From Castellaniella caeni NBRC 101664 (GTDB lineage: Bacteria; Pseudomonadota; Gammaproteobacteria; Burkholderiales; Burkholderiaceae_B): 64,000 nt of DNA. The notes under the pieces are model-generated. The model was not told where the DNA came from. It worked only from the letters and a program-made list of their open reading frames with translations, and ran no database searches. Of the stretch, positions 8,691-17,499 are shown one piece after another (position 1 is the first letter of the stretch; each line of letters starts with the position of its first letter). The translations under genes and the position numbers were made by a program. Where the stretch lies: the NCBI RefSeq assembly GCF_001592225.1, contig NZ_BCWN01000010.1:1-64000 (forward strand). Reading direction: 5' to 3'.

Positions 8691-9620
8691 GTGGGGTTTT
8701 TTCTCGAAACACTGATCGGCGGCTTGATGAGCGGCATGCTCTACGCGCTGGTGGCGCTGGGCTTCGTGCTCATCTTCAAGGCCTCGGGCGTCTTCAACTT
8801 CGCCCAGGGCGCCATGGTACTGATCGCCGCGCTGGCCATGGCGCGCCTGTCGGGCTGGATTGACGGCTGGCTGGGCGGGCAATCGCCCATCCTGGCCAAC
8901 CTGCTGGCCTTCGCACTCGCGGCCGTCTTCATGTGGCTGATCGCGGTGCTGGTCGAGCGCTGGGTCTTGCGCCACCTGGTCAACCAAGAGGCCACCACGC
9001 TGCTCATGGCCACCATCGGCATCAGCTATTTCCTCGATGGTATCGGCCAGATTCTGTTCGGCAGCTCGGTGTATTCCATCAACGTGGGCATGCCCAAAGA
9101 CCCCTGGTTCATCCTCGACGGCACGTTCGAAGGCGGCGTGCTGGTCAGCCTCGAAGACCTTACGGCGGCCCTGGTGGCGGCGGTGCTGGTGGCCATCCTG
9201 GCGTTTTTCTTCCAGTACACCAAGGTGGGGCGCGCCTTGCGTGCCGTGGCCGACGATCACCAGGCGGCGCAGTCGGTGGGCATTCCGCTCAACCGCATCT
9301 GGGTGGTGGTCTGGACGGTCGCCGGGCTGGTGGCGCTCGTCACCGGCATCGTCTGGGGGTCTAAGTTTGGCGTGCAGTTCACCCTGTCCACGGCGGCCCT
9401 GCGGGCCTTGCCGGTGGTCATTCTGGGGGGGCTCACCTCGGTGCCGGGCGCCATCGTCGGCGGGCTCATCATCGGGGTGGGCGAAAAGCTCTCCGAAGTC
9501 TATCTGGGGCCCTTCGTGGGCGGCGGCATCGAAATCTGGTTTGCCTACGTGCTGTCCCTGGTGTTTCTCCTCTTTCGCCCGCAAGGCCTGTTTGGCGAAA
9601 AAATCATCGACCGCGTCTGA
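8691..9620 (+). CDS. livH: Liv-type ABC transporter inner-membrane permease
   Basis: Integral membrane subunit of the HAAT-type importer; 309 residues with about eight hydrophobic segments. Starts with GTG at 8691, chosen because AAGGAGAAGG lies just upstream and the product then begins at the first membrane helix. Seen: the family segment ALGFVLIFKASGVFNFAQG near the N terminus and the VILGGLTSVPGAIVGG coupling region near residue 245. Partners are LivM, LivG and LivF. Confidence 0.92.
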   Translation: MGFFLETLIGGLMSGMLYALVALGFVLIFKASGVFNFAQGAMVLIAALAMARLSGWIDGWLGGQSPILANLLAFALAAVFMWLIAVLVERWVLRHLVNQEATTLLMATIGISYFLDGIGQILFGSSVYSINVGMPKDPWFILDGTFEGGVLVSLEDLTAALVAAVLVAILAFFFQYTKVGRALRAVADDHQAAQSVGIPLNRIWVVVWTVAGLVALVTGIVWGSKFGVQFTLSTAALRALPVVILGGLTSVPGAIVGGLIIGVGEKLSEVYLGPFVGGGIEIWFAYVLSLVFLLFRPQGLFGEKIIDRV

Positions 9621-9657
9621 GTGCGCCGGACATCAGGCTTGAAGGAGGTTCGCATCC

Positions 9658-10719
9658 ATGTTTTATCGTGAAAATGGCCAGTTCAAGAGTTCGTACCGGG
9701 CCGATCAGCAGATTTTCCCCATCCGCCAGGATCGCTGGTTCGTTTCCATCGTCCTGCTGCTGGCCTTTGCCGGCATCCCGCTGTGGGCGTCCGACTACTT
9801 CCTGCAGGCCATCCTCATCCCCTTTCTCATCCTGTCGCTGGCGGCCATCGGCCTGAACGTGCTGGTGGGTTATTGCGGCCAGATTTCCATCGGCTCGGGG
9901 GCCTTCATGGCGGTGGGCGCCTATGCCGCCTGGAACTTCGGCGTGCGCCTCGACTGGCCGCTGGTCGTGCAGATCCTGCTGGGCGGGGTGTTCGCCACGC
10001 TGGCGGGCGTGGTGTTCGGCGTGCCCAGCCTGCGCATCCGCGGCCTGTACCTGGCCGTCACCACGCTGGCGGCGCAGTTCTTCATGGACTGGGTCTTCCT
10101 GCGCATCCCGTATTTCACCAACTACTCCACCTCGGGCAATGTTTCAGTGCCCGCGCTCGACTTCTTCGGCCTGCCGGTGGTCACTCCGGCGCAGAAATAC
10201 CTGTTCGTGCTGCTGTTCGTGGCCGTCATCGGCCTGCTCACCAAGAACCTGGTGCGCGGCGCCATCGGGCGCCAGTGGATGGCCATCCGCGACATGGACG
10301 TGGCCGCCGCGGTCATCGGCATCCGGCCCGTCTACGCCAAGCTCACGGCCTTCGCCGTCAGCTCGTTCATCATCGGGGTGGCGGGGGCGTTGTGGGCCTA
10401 CATCCACCTGGGCTCCTGGGAACCCCTGGCGTTCGACCTCAACCGCTCGCTGCAGCTGCTGTTCATCATCATCATCGGCGGACTGGGCTCCATCATCGGC
10501 AGCTTCTTTGGCGCGGCCTTCATGGTGCTCGTGCCCGTGCTGCTCACCAACGTGCCGCATGCGCTGGGCCTGTCGCTGCCCGTCGATCTGGCGGCGCACA
10601 TCGAGCACATGGTGTTCGGCTTCCTGATCGTGTTCTTTCTCATCGTCGAGCCGCACGGCCTGGCCAGGCTCTGGAGCATCGCCAAGGAAAAACTCAGAAT
10701 CTGGCCATTTCCACACTGA
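9658..10719 (+). CDS. livM: Liv-type ABC transporter inner-membrane permease
   Basis: Second membrane subunit of the importer, 353 residues, with about nine hydrophobic segments. Seen: LIGLNVLVGYCGQISIGSGAF-type block near residues 60-85, and FIIIIGGLGSIIGSFFGAAF near 265-285, both typical of LivM. A GGAGG ribosome-binding site precedes the ATG. A 35-residue cytoplasmic N-terminal tail precedes the first helix. Gene order G-H-M-K-F differs from the E. coli K-HMGF order. Confidence 0.92.
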   Translation: MFYRENGQFKSSYRADQQIFPIRQDRWFVSIVLLLAFAGIPLWASDYFLQAILIPFLILSLAAIGLNVLVGYCGQISIGSGAFMAVGAYAAWNFGVRLDWPLVVQILLGGVFATLAGVVFGVPSLRIRGLYLAVTTLAAQFFMDWVFLRIPYFTNYSTSGNVSVPALDFFGLPVVTPAQKYLFVLLFVAVIGLLTKNLVRGAIGRQWMAIRDMDVAAAVIGIRPVYAKLTAFAVSSFIIGVAGALWAYIHLGSWEPLAFDLNRSLQLLFIIIIGGLGSIIGSFFGAAFMVLVPVLLTNVPHALGLSLPVDLAAHIEHMVFGFLIVFFLIVEPHGLARLWSIAKEKLRIWPFPH

Positions 10720-10850
10720 GGTGGCCATGTCCTTGCCCCGGGTCGGCGCGTTCATGAAGCGGCCGTGTCGGGGCGGGGTTCAACCCGGCGGTGCCATCCA
10801 GGGCCGTCTCATTTAAAACAAGGTGCGCACAGCACCAGGAGGAGCGACAG

Positions 10851-12191
10851 ATGAAGCTGAAGCAGGCACTGGGCAAGACCACGGCGGCTGCCGTGCTGGC
10901 CGCCACGGGTTTGATGGGTGTTGCCAGCACGGCGCAGGCCGCCGGCGAGCAGTTCATCCCCTTGCTGGTTTACCGAACCGGCTCGTTTGCCCCCTTGGGC
11001 ATTCCCTGGGCGGATGGCAAGCTCGATTATCTGAAAATGATCAATGCGCGCGATGGCGGCGTCAATGGCGTGAAAATCGTCTACGAAGAGTGCGAGACGG
11101 CGTATTCCACCGACAAGGGGGTGGAATGCTACGAGCGCCTGAAAGACAAGTTCGGTGGGGCCACCGGTTTTGACACGCAATCCACCGGCATCACCTTTGC
11201 CGTCACCGACAAGGCCATGGTGGATGGCCGTTCCGTGGTCTCGGTGGGCTATGGCCTGTCGCAGTCCGCCGATGGCCGGGTGTTCAAGTGGAATTTCCCG
11301 CTGCTGGGCAATTACTGGACGGCCTACGATTCCATCATCCAGGACATCGCCAAGAATCTGGGCGGCGAAGACAAGCTCAAGGGCAAGAAGATCGCCCTGG
11401 TGTATCACGATTCGCCGTTTGGCAAAGAGCCCATCGCCCTGCTCGAAGCGCGCGCCAAGGCCAACGGTTTCGCGCTGCAGCTTTATCCGGTGGCCGCGCC
11501 CGGCGTCGAGCAGAAATCCACCTGGCTGCAGATTCGCAAGAACCGGCCCGATTTCGTGCTGATGCAAAGCGCCGGCATCATGACGCCCACCGCCATCCGC
11601 GAGGCGCAGGCCGTGGGCTATCCGCGCGACAAGATGTACGGCATCTGGTGGGCCAGTTCCGAGACCGACGTGGCCGACCTGGGCGACACGGCCAAGGGCT
11701 ATCACGGCATCACCATCCAGAACAGCGCCGAGCATGGCCGCGCGCACGACGACATCCGCAAGTACGTCTACGACAAAGGCCAGGGCTCGGACAAGGACGG
11801 CAAGACCTTCGGCTCGCTGGCCTATACGCGCGGCATGATGATCTCCATGCTGCAGGTCGAGGCCATCCGCGCGGCACAGGAAAAATTCGGCAAGGGCCAG
11901 GTCATGACGCCCGAGCAGGTGCGCTGGGGCTACGAGCACCTCAACCTGGACGAGGCCAAGCTCGAACAGCTGGGCTTCGCCAAGCTGATGCGCCCCGTGC
12001 AGACCACCTGCGAGAACCACCTGGGCACCGACTGGGCGCGCATCATCCAGTGGGATGGCAAGAAGTTCCAGGTGGTGTCGGGCTGGTATCAGTCCGACCC
12101 CAAGTACGTGCAGCCCCTGGTGCAGTCGCTGGGTGAAAAATATGCCGCGGAAAAGAAGCTGCCGGTGCGTGATTGCGCGGCCGAAGGCTGA
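10851..12191 (+). CDS. livK: Periplasmic substrate-binding protein of the Liv-type importer
   Basis: 446 residues. The ATG at 10851 follows an AGGAGG ribosome-binding site and starts a clean signal peptide (basic MKLKQ, hydrophobic core, AQA-type cleavage near residue 30); the frame upstream to 10791 is not used. The mature part is a type I periplasmic-binding fold with VYEECETAYSTDKGVECYERL and later SAGIMTPTAIREAQAVGYP. At this size it resembles binding proteins for acids and aromatic compounds more than classic LivJ (about 345 residues). The ligand is unknown. Confidence 0.88.
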   Translation: MKLKQALGKTTAAAVLAATGLMGVASTAQAAGEQFIPLLVYRTGSFAPLGIPWADGKLDYLKMINARDGGVNGVKIVYEECETAYSTDKGVECYERLKDKFGGATGFDTQSTGITFAVTDKAMVDGRSVVSVGYGLSQSADGRVFKWNFPLLGNYWTAYDSIIQDIAKNLGGEDKLKGKKIALVYHDSPFGKEPIALLEARAKANGFALQLYPVAAPGVEQKSTWLQIRKNRPDFVLMQSAGIMTPTAIREAQAVGYPRDKMYGIWWASSETDVADLGDTAKGYHGITIQNSAEHGRAHDDIRKYVYDKGQGSDKDGKTFGSLAYTRGMMISMLQVEAIRAAQEKFGKGQVMTPEQVRWGYEHLNLDEAKLEQLGFAKLMRPVQTTCENHLGTDWARIIQWDGKKFQVVSGWYQSDPKYVQPLVQSLGEKYAAEKKLPVRDCAAEG

Positions 12192-12211
12192 TCGGGCCAG
12201 GGTAGGGCTGG

Positions 12212-12233
12212 GCGCGGGCTCGGCCCCGCGCCT
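12212..12233 (+). other. Intergenic hairpin livK-livF
   Basis: GGCGCGGG (12212-12219), loop CTCGGC, CCCGCGCC (12226-12233). A perfect 8-bp GC stem just after the binding-protein gene. Such hairpins commonly stabilise the binding-protein message or cut down transcription into the next gene. Confidence 0.5.
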
Positions 12234-12283
12234 TGCGGTCTGTCCGGACCGGGTCGCAAGACAGTAGCAGGAGACACATCTTT

Positions 12284-13132
12284 ATGGAAAACGCACAGAC
12301 CATCGAGCGCGAGGTGGTGGCCACCCAACCGGCGGCGTTGCTTGACGTCAATGGCATCGAGGTCATCTACAACCACGTGATCCTGGTGCTCAAGGGGGTG
12401 TCGCTCAGTGTCCCCGAAGGCCACATCGTGGCCTTGCTGGGGGCCAACGGGGCGGGCAAGACCACGACGCTGCGGGCAATTTCCAACCTCTTGCGCGGCG
12501 AGCGCGGCGAGGTCACCAAGGGCAGCATCGAGTATCGCGGCGAACGCATCGAGTCGCTGTCGCCCGCCGAGCTCGTGCAGCGCGGGGTGGTGCAGGTGAT
12601 GGAAGGCCGCCACTGCTTCGCCCACCTGAGCATCGAGGAAAACCTGCTGACGGGGGCGTATACCCGCCCGCTGGGCCGGGCCGATCTGGCTGCGGCGCTC
12701 GATCGTGTCTACCAGTATTTTCCGCGCCTGAAGCAGCGCCGCAAGAGCCAGGCGGGGTATACCTCCGGCGGCGAGCAGCAGATGGCCGCCATTGGCCGCG
12801 CGCTCATGGCCGATCCGCGCATGATCCTGCTCGACGAACCCTCCATGGGGCTGGCGCCGCAGATCGTCGAGGAAATCTTCGAGATCGTGCGCGACCTCAA
12901 TCAGCGCGAGGGGGTCAGCTTCCTGCTGGCCGAACAGAACACCAACGTGGCGTTGCGCTATGCCGACTACGGCTACATCCTGGAAAACGGGCGCGTGATG
13001 ATGGATGGCGCGGCGCGGGCGCTGGCGGACAACGCCGACGTCAAAGAGTTTTACCTGGGGGTGTCCGGTGCGGGTCGCACCAGCTTTCGCGACACCAAGT
13101 TCTATCGTCGGCGCAAGCGCTGGCTGGCCTGA
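12284..13132 (+). CDS. livF: Liv-type ABC transporter second ATP-binding protein
   Basis: Second ATPase of the importer, 282 residues. The ATG at 12284 has AGGAGA upstream. Seen: Walker A GANGAGKTT, signature SGGEQQMAAIGRAL, Walker B ILLDEPSMGLAP and the LivF H-region LLAEQNTNVALRYADYGYIL. It carries a C-terminal tail of about 25 residues (GRTSFRDTKFYRRRKRWLA end) longer than standard LivF. Followed after 15 bases by the PaaK-like gene. Confidence 0.92.
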   Translation: MENAQTIEREVVATQPAALLDVNGIEVIYNHVILVLKGVSLSVPEGHIVALLGANGAGKTTTLRAISNLLRGERGEVTKGSIEYRGERIESLSPAELVQRGVVQVMEGRHCFAHLSIEENLLTGAYTRPLGRADLAAALDRVYQYFPRLKQRRKSQAGYTSGGEQQMAAIGRALMADPRMILLDEPSMGLAPQIVEEIFEIVRDLNQREGVSFLLAEQNTNVALRYADYGYILENGRVMMDGAARALADNADVKEFYLGVSGAGRTSFRDTKFYRRRKRWLA

Positions 13133-13147
13133 CGCACGGGAGATGGC

Positions 13148-14419
13148 ATGCAGGCATATTTTGACGCGCGCGAGACCATGGCCGCCGAAGAACGTGAGCA
13201 CGCGCTGTTCCAGCGCCTGCCCGGGGTGCTGACACAGGCGCGCGCGCGGGCGCCGGCCATCGCGCGGCAGTTGCGCGGGGTCGATCCCGCGCAGGTGACG
13301 TCGCGGGCGCTGCTGTCGCAGGTGCCGGTCTTGCGCAAGAGCGAGCTGCTGCAGGTGCAGCATGCCGCACGCATCGCCCGCGCGGTCGGCACGGGCGATG
13401 CCGAGCGGGTGCGCGTGTTCGGCGGGTTTTCGACAATCGGCTGGGGCGCGGCGCGACGCGTGTTCGCGTCGCCCGGCCCCATCTACGAGCCCGAGAGCAC
13501 CCGGCCCGATTACTGGGGCTTTGCCCGTGCCCTGCACGCGGCGGGCGTGCGCGCGGGCGACTTGGTACACAACTGTTTTTCCTACCATTTCACCCCTGCG
13601 GGGTCGATGATGGAAACCGCCGCCCACGCGCTGGGCTGCACCGTGTTCCCGGGCGGTGTGGGGCAGACCGAGCAGCAGGTGCGCGCCATGGCCGACCTGG
13701 CGCCGCAGGCCTATACCGGCACGCCCAGCTTCCTGCGCATCATCTTCGAGAAGGCCGACGACATGGGTGTGGCGCTGCCATCCATGCGTCGCGCCCTGTT
13801 TTCCGGCGAGGCGTATCCACCGTCACTGCAGGCTTGGTTCGAGGCGCACGGCGTGCTGGGTTATCAGGCCTATGGCAGCGCCGATCTGGGCATGGTGGCC
13901 TACGAAACCGATGCCCGCGACGGCCTGGTCATCAACGAAGACCTCATCGTCGAGATTGTGCGGCCCGGCACCAGTCAGCCCGTGCCCGAGGGTGAGGTGG
14001 GCGAGGTGGTGGTCACTACTTTCAATCCGGATTACCCGTTGGTGCGTTTTGGCACGGGCGATCTTTCCGCCCTCATGCCGGGGGTGTCGGCCTGTGGCCG
14101 CACCAATGGGCGCCTGCGCGGCTGGCTGGGGCGCGCCGACCAGACCACCAAGGTACGCGGCATGTTCGTGCATCCCGAGCAGATTGCCCGGGTGCTCGAC
14201 TGCCACCCGCAGATCGGCCGGGCGCGCCTGGTGGTGTCCGGCGAAATGGGCCACGACGTCATGACGCTGAAGGTCGAGTCCGGCGTGCAGTTGGACGTCA
14301 TCCGGGTGGCCGAGACGGTACGCGATCAGACCAAGCTGCGGGCCGTGGTTGATGTCGTGCCCTTGGGTAGCCTGCCCAACGACGGCAAGGTAATCGAGGA
14401 TGTCCGCCGCTATGACTGA
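13148..14419 (+). CDS. PaaK-like adenylate-forming protein
   Basis: 423 residues, aligned by eye with phenylacetate-CoA ligases. Recognisable: the FSYHFTPAG block, QAYGSADLGMVAYE (adenine region, about 235-250), a GDLSAL block, and the C-terminal hinge RTNGRLRGWLGRADQTTKVRGMFVHPEQI. Odd point: where ligases carry a Ser/Thr/Gly-rich ATP-phosphate loop, this protein reads FGGFSTIGWG (about 93-102) with no SGTTGKP. It may bind ATP differently or have lost ligation. Last gene of the synthetase-liv operon, so it probably acts on the imported compound or its CoA ester. Confidence 0.8.
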   Translation: MQAYFDARETMAAEEREHALFQRLPGVLTQARARAPAIARQLRGVDPAQVTSRALLSQVPVLRKSELLQVQHAARIARAVGTGDAERVRVFGGFSTIGWGAARRVFASPGPIYEPESTRPDYWGFARALHAAGVRAGDLVHNCFSYHFTPAGSMMETAAHALGCTVFPGGVGQTEQQVRAMADLAPQAYTGTPSFLRIIFEKADDMGVALPSMRRALFSGEAYPPSLQAWFEAHGVLGYQAYGSADLGMVAYETDARDGLVINEDLIVEIVRPGTSQPVPEGEVGEVVVTTFNPDYPLVRFGTGDLSALMPGVSACGRTNGRLRGWLGRADQTTKVRGMFVHPEQIARVLDCHPQIGRARLVVSGEMGHDVMTLKVESGVQLDVIRVAETVRDQTKLRAVVDVVPLGSLPNDGKVIEDVRRYD

Positions 14420-14450
14420 ACACACTGGCCCCTTGTCGGGCCGATGTGTT
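14419..14450. terminator. Possible bidirectional terminator hairpin
   Basis: Arms AACACA (14419-14424) and TGTGTT (14445-14450) enclose a second stem GGCCC (14427-14431) / GGGCC (14438-14442), with a 2x2 internal loop. It lies between the convergent PaaK-like gene and mvaB. No T-tract is present, so the mechanism is uncertain. Confidence 0.45.
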
Positions 14451-14526
14451 TGGGCCGCGTCGTTGCGGCTTGTCGGTGGCTGCCGCTAGGGGCGGATGGC
14501 GGCAGTCGGCGTGGTCTGGGCTGGTC

Positions 14527-15429
14527 TCAGGCCTTTTTGAGGGCCAGCGCGCGCCCCGCGCGGCTGGACGTGGGGCGGCCGATGGTGGTCGAGATCCACT
14601 GGCCGATGTCCACCACGGCATCGAGGTCAACCCCCGTGTGCAGGCCCTGGCCGCGCAGCAGGTAGAGTACGTCTTCGGTGGCGACGTTGCCTGTGGCGCC
14701 CTTGGCGTAGGGGCAGCCGCCCAGGCCGGCGACCGAACTGTGGAAAATGCGCACCCCGCATTCCAGCGCCGACAGGATATTGGCCAGCGCCTGGCCGTAG
14801 GTATCGTGGAAATGCCCCGACACCTGGGTGTCCAGCCGCGCCACCTGGCCCACGGCCCGCATCACGCGGGCCACCTGCGCCGCCGTGCCGACCCCGATGG
14901 TGTCGGCCACGTCGATTTCGTCGCACCCCAGCTTGAGCAGGCGTTCGGCCACGTCCACCACGGCGGAAATTGGAGTTTCGCCCTGGTACGGGCAGCCCAG
15001 TGCGCAGCTGATGCTGCCGCGCAGGCGCAGGCTCGCCGCCTTGGCGGCTGCCGCGACGGGTTCGAAGCGGGCGATGGATTCGGCAATCGAGCAATTGATG
15101 TTGCGCTGCGAAAAGGCCTCGCTGGCGGCGCCGAAGATGACGACTTCGTCGGCCCGCGCGGCCAGGGCGCCTTCGAGTCCTTTCATGTTGGGCACCAGCG
15201 CCGAGTAGATCGTGCCGGGCCGCCGCTGGATACCCGCCATGACCTGGGCGCCATCGGCCATCTGCGGCACCCATTTGGGCGACACGAACGAGGCGGCCTC
15301 GACGTTGGCGAAACCCGCCGCCGCGAGCCGGTCGACCAGTTCGATCTTGGCCGCGGTCTCGACGAACTGCTTTTCATTCTGCAGGCCATCGCGGGGCCCG
15401 ACTTCGACGATCTTGATGTGTTCTGTCAT
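14527..15429 (-). CDS. mvaB: Hydroxymethylglutaryl-CoA lyase
   Basis: Cleaves HMG-CoA to acetoacetate and acetyl-CoA, the last step of leucine breakdown. Start set at 15429 (MTEHIKIVEVGPRDGLQNE) with AAGG eight bases upstream; an ATG five codons earlier (15444) is less likely. 300 residues. Seen: the HMGL-like TIM barrel with EVGPRDGLQNE, SGHFHDTYG and the catalytic-cysteine loop GGCPYAKGATGNVATED. Stands alone on the minus strand, convergent with the liv operon; a link to leucine use would fit a true branched-chain transporter but is unproven. Confidence 0.93.
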   Translation of the reverse strand: MTEHIKIVEVGPRDGLQNEKQFVETAAKIELVDRLAAAGFANVEAASFVSPKWVPQMADGAQVMAGIQRRPGTIYSALVPNMKGLEGALAARADEVVIFGAASEAFSQRNINCSIAESIARFEPVAAAAKAASLRLRGSISCALGCPYQGETPISAVVDVAERLLKLGCDEIDVADTIGVGTAAQVARVMRAVGQVARLDTQVSGHFHDTYGQALANILSALECGVRIFHSSVAGLGGCPYAKGATGNVATEDVLYLLRGQGLHTGVDLDAVVDIGQWISTTIGRPTSSRAGRALALKKA

Positions 15430-15589
15430 GGATGAACCTTGCAATGCGCCTTGAAACGCGTTCTGTCTGCTGGAAGCGGCCGACCCTGGCTGGGGCCGAC
15501 CTCATGATGACGATGATAACGCGCGCAGGGGCGCCGATGACGCGTTGGCGGCGTGCCTGGCGGCGGCGGTGCTGATGGGACGGGTGGTG

Positions 15590-16849
15590 CTAGCGGCGCG
15601 TGAAGCACCCGTCGGCCTGGCGCAGGATGTGCCCGTCGATTTCCAGCAGGGTGAGCTCGGCCATCAGGTGCGCCATGGGCCAGCCCAGGCGCAGGTGCAA
15701 GTCGTCGGCGCTGGCCGGGCCTTCATGCAAGGCCTGCAGCAAGACCTGGCTGTCGTCCTGCACCTGGGCTTCGTCCGTATCGGCCAGGCCTGCCCGTGAG
15801 GCTGCCGGGCCATCCGGCGCGACAGGCGCCGGTGCGTGCGTTGATGTCGGGGCGGCTGGCATGGGGCTCACGGCTGGCGCTACCTGCTCCGCGTCTGGAC
15901 AGGGCTTGGTGGTCGATGCCGCCGGTGGCGTGAACAGGCCGTCCAGTCTGCCTTGCGCCAGCTCTTCCAGAATATCCTGACCGGATTCCACCAGTTTGGC
16001 GCCCTGGCGGATGAGGCGGTGGCAGCCGCGCGACAGCGGCGAATGGATGGAGCCGGGGATGGCGAAGACTTCGCGCCCCAGTTCGCCCGCCAGGCGGGCC
16101 GTGATGAGCGAGCCGCTCTGGGGAGCGGCCTGCACCACCAGCACCCCCTGGCTCAGTGCCGCCACCAGGCGGTTGCGTTTGGGAAAGTGAAAGGGCAGGC
16201 CCTGGGCGCCCAGGGGGAACTCGGACAGCATCAGGCCGTGCTCGGCGATGCGGTGCGCCAGGGGGCGGTGCGCGGCGGGGTAGACGCGGTCGATGCCCGT
16301 GCCCAGCACGGCCAGGGTGCCGCCGCCGGACGGCCCGGCCTGCAGGGCGCCCGCGTGGGCCGCCCCGTCGATGCCGCTGGCCAGGCCGCTGATGACGCAC
16401 CAGCCGTGCCCGGCCAGATATTGTGCGAATTCAAAGGCGTTGCGTTCGCCCTCGTGGTTGGCGTGCCGGGCCCCGACGATGGCGATCTTGGGGCGCGACA
16501 GCACGTCCAGGCAACCGTGGGCGTACAGCACCAGGGGCGGGTCGCCCAGCTGCAGCAGGGCAGGCGGGTAGAGCGGGTCGGCCAGCGTCAGCAGGGTGTG
16601 TGTCGGGGCACGCAGCCAGTCGAGGGCCTGTTCGATTTGGGCTTGCAGCGGCTCGGGCGTTTCTTGCCGCAGCTGGGCCGCCAGCGGCGCGCCCAACAGG
16701 CGCGCCAACTGGCCGACGGGTGCCGCGTAGATGTCTTGCGGCAGGCCCAGCGCGGACAGCAGCTGGCGCGCCTGCGCCGCGTCCAGATCGGGTTCGAGGC
16801 TCAGGCGTATCCAGGCGCGCAGTTCGGGTTCGGCAATCGTCAGTGGCAT
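15590..16849 (-). CDS. dprA: DNA-processing protein DprA
   Basis: Loads RecA onto incoming single-stranded DNA during natural transformation. 419 residues: N-terminal helical domain (about 1-90), Rossmann-like core with IAIVGARHANHEGERNAF, SGLASGIDGAAHAGAL, PFHFPKRNR and SGSLITARLA, a Pro/Ala/Thr-rich linker (about 300-355), and a C-terminal winged-helix domain (355-419). Full length, no sign of decay. With comF in the same window, it suggests a kept DNA-uptake or DNA-processing capacity. Confidence 0.93.
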   Translation of the reverse strand: MPLTIAEPELRAWIRLSLEPDLDAAQARQLLSALGLPQDIYAAPVGQLARLLGAPLAAQLRQETPEPLQAQIEQALDWLRAPTHTLLTLADPLYPPALLQLGDPPLVLYAHGCLDVLSRPKIAIVGARHANHEGERNAFEFAQYLAGHGWCVISGLASGIDGAAHAGALQAGPSGGGTLAVLGTGIDRVYPAAHRPLAHRIAEHGLMLSEFPLGAQGLPFHFPKRNRLVAALSQGVLVVQAAPQSGSLITARLAGELGREVFAIPGSIHSPLSRGCHRLIRQGAKLVESGQDILEELAQGRLDGLFTPPAASTTKPCPDAEQVAPAVSPMPAAPTSTHAPAPVAPDGPAASRAGLADTDEAQVQDDSQVLLQALHEGPASADDLHLRLGWPMAHLMAELTLLEIDGHILRQADGCFTRR

Positions 16850-16894
16850 GGGCGGCAGTGTGCCACGTAAGCCGGGGGCCGGATACCCCGTTTG

Positions 16895-16908
16895 GGATCA
16901 AATGATCC
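16895..16908. promoter_or_regulatory. Short perfect palindrome between dprA and def
   Basis: GGATCA-AA-TGATCC sits midway in the 122-bp divergent gap between dprA and def. A TATCAT hexamer (16933-16938) downstream could be the def -10 element. Role as an operator is only a guess. Confidence 0.25.
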
Positions 16909-16971
16909 GGTGTTCCCGGCGGATGCATGCTTTATCATAGAGCTTTAGGTTTCATTGAATCGGCGGTCGCC

Positions 16972-17496
16972 ATGGCTTTGCTTCCCATCCTCAAATATCC
17001 CGACTCCCGTCTGCACAAGGTTGCCGCGCCCGTGCAGCAGGTCGATGACCGCATCCGCCAGCTGGTGCGCGACATGGCCGAAACCATGTACGCCGCGCCG
17101 GGCGTGGGGCTGGCGGCCACGCAGGTGGACGTCCACGAACGCGTCGTCGTCATCGACGTTTCCGAAGACGGCAACGAGCTGCACGTGCTCATCAACCCCG
17201 AAATCACCTGGAAAAGCGAAGAACGCCAGGTCTACGAAGAAGGCTGCCTGTCGGTGCCAGGTGTGTACGACGAGGTCGAACGCGCGGCGCGCATCCATGT
17301 GCGCGCGCTCAACGAAAAAGGCGAATCCTACGAGTTCGACGCCGACGGCTTGCTGGCCGTGTGCGTGCAGCACGAACTCGATCACCTCATGGGCAAGGTC
17401 TTCGTCGAATACCTCTCGGTGCTCAAGCAAAATCGCATCCGCACGCGGCTGCGCAAACAGCAACGCGAGGCGCAGCACGACGCCGTCGGGGCGTAG
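16972..17496 (+). CDS. def: Peptide deformylase
   Basis: Removes the N-formyl group from new proteins; Fe2+ metalloenzyme acting at the ribosome exit. 174 residues from the ATG at 16972 ([11 protein letters not shown]); in-frame codons back to 16927 are not needed. All three motifs are present: [15 protein letters not shown] (metal Cys) and QHELDHL (two metal His and catalytic Glu). Pairs with fmt, four bases downstream, which adds the formyl group that Def removes. Confidence 0.97.
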   Translation: MALLPILKYPDSRLHKVAAPVQQVDDRIRQLVRDMAETMYAAPGVGLAATQVDVHERVVVIDVSEDGNELHVLINPEITWKSEERQVYEEGCLSVPGVYDEVERAARIHVRALNEKGESYEFDADGLLAVCVQHELDHLMGKVFVEYLSVLKQNRIRTRLRKQQREAQHDAVGA

Positions 17497-17499
17497 GCC

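Noticed and set aside
5803-8712. 969-residue open frame opposite the acyl-CoA synthetase and livG
   Set aside because: Antisense shadow in high-GC DNA; His/Ala/Gly-rich composition, no ribosome-binding site, and the plus strand carries two well-supported genes.
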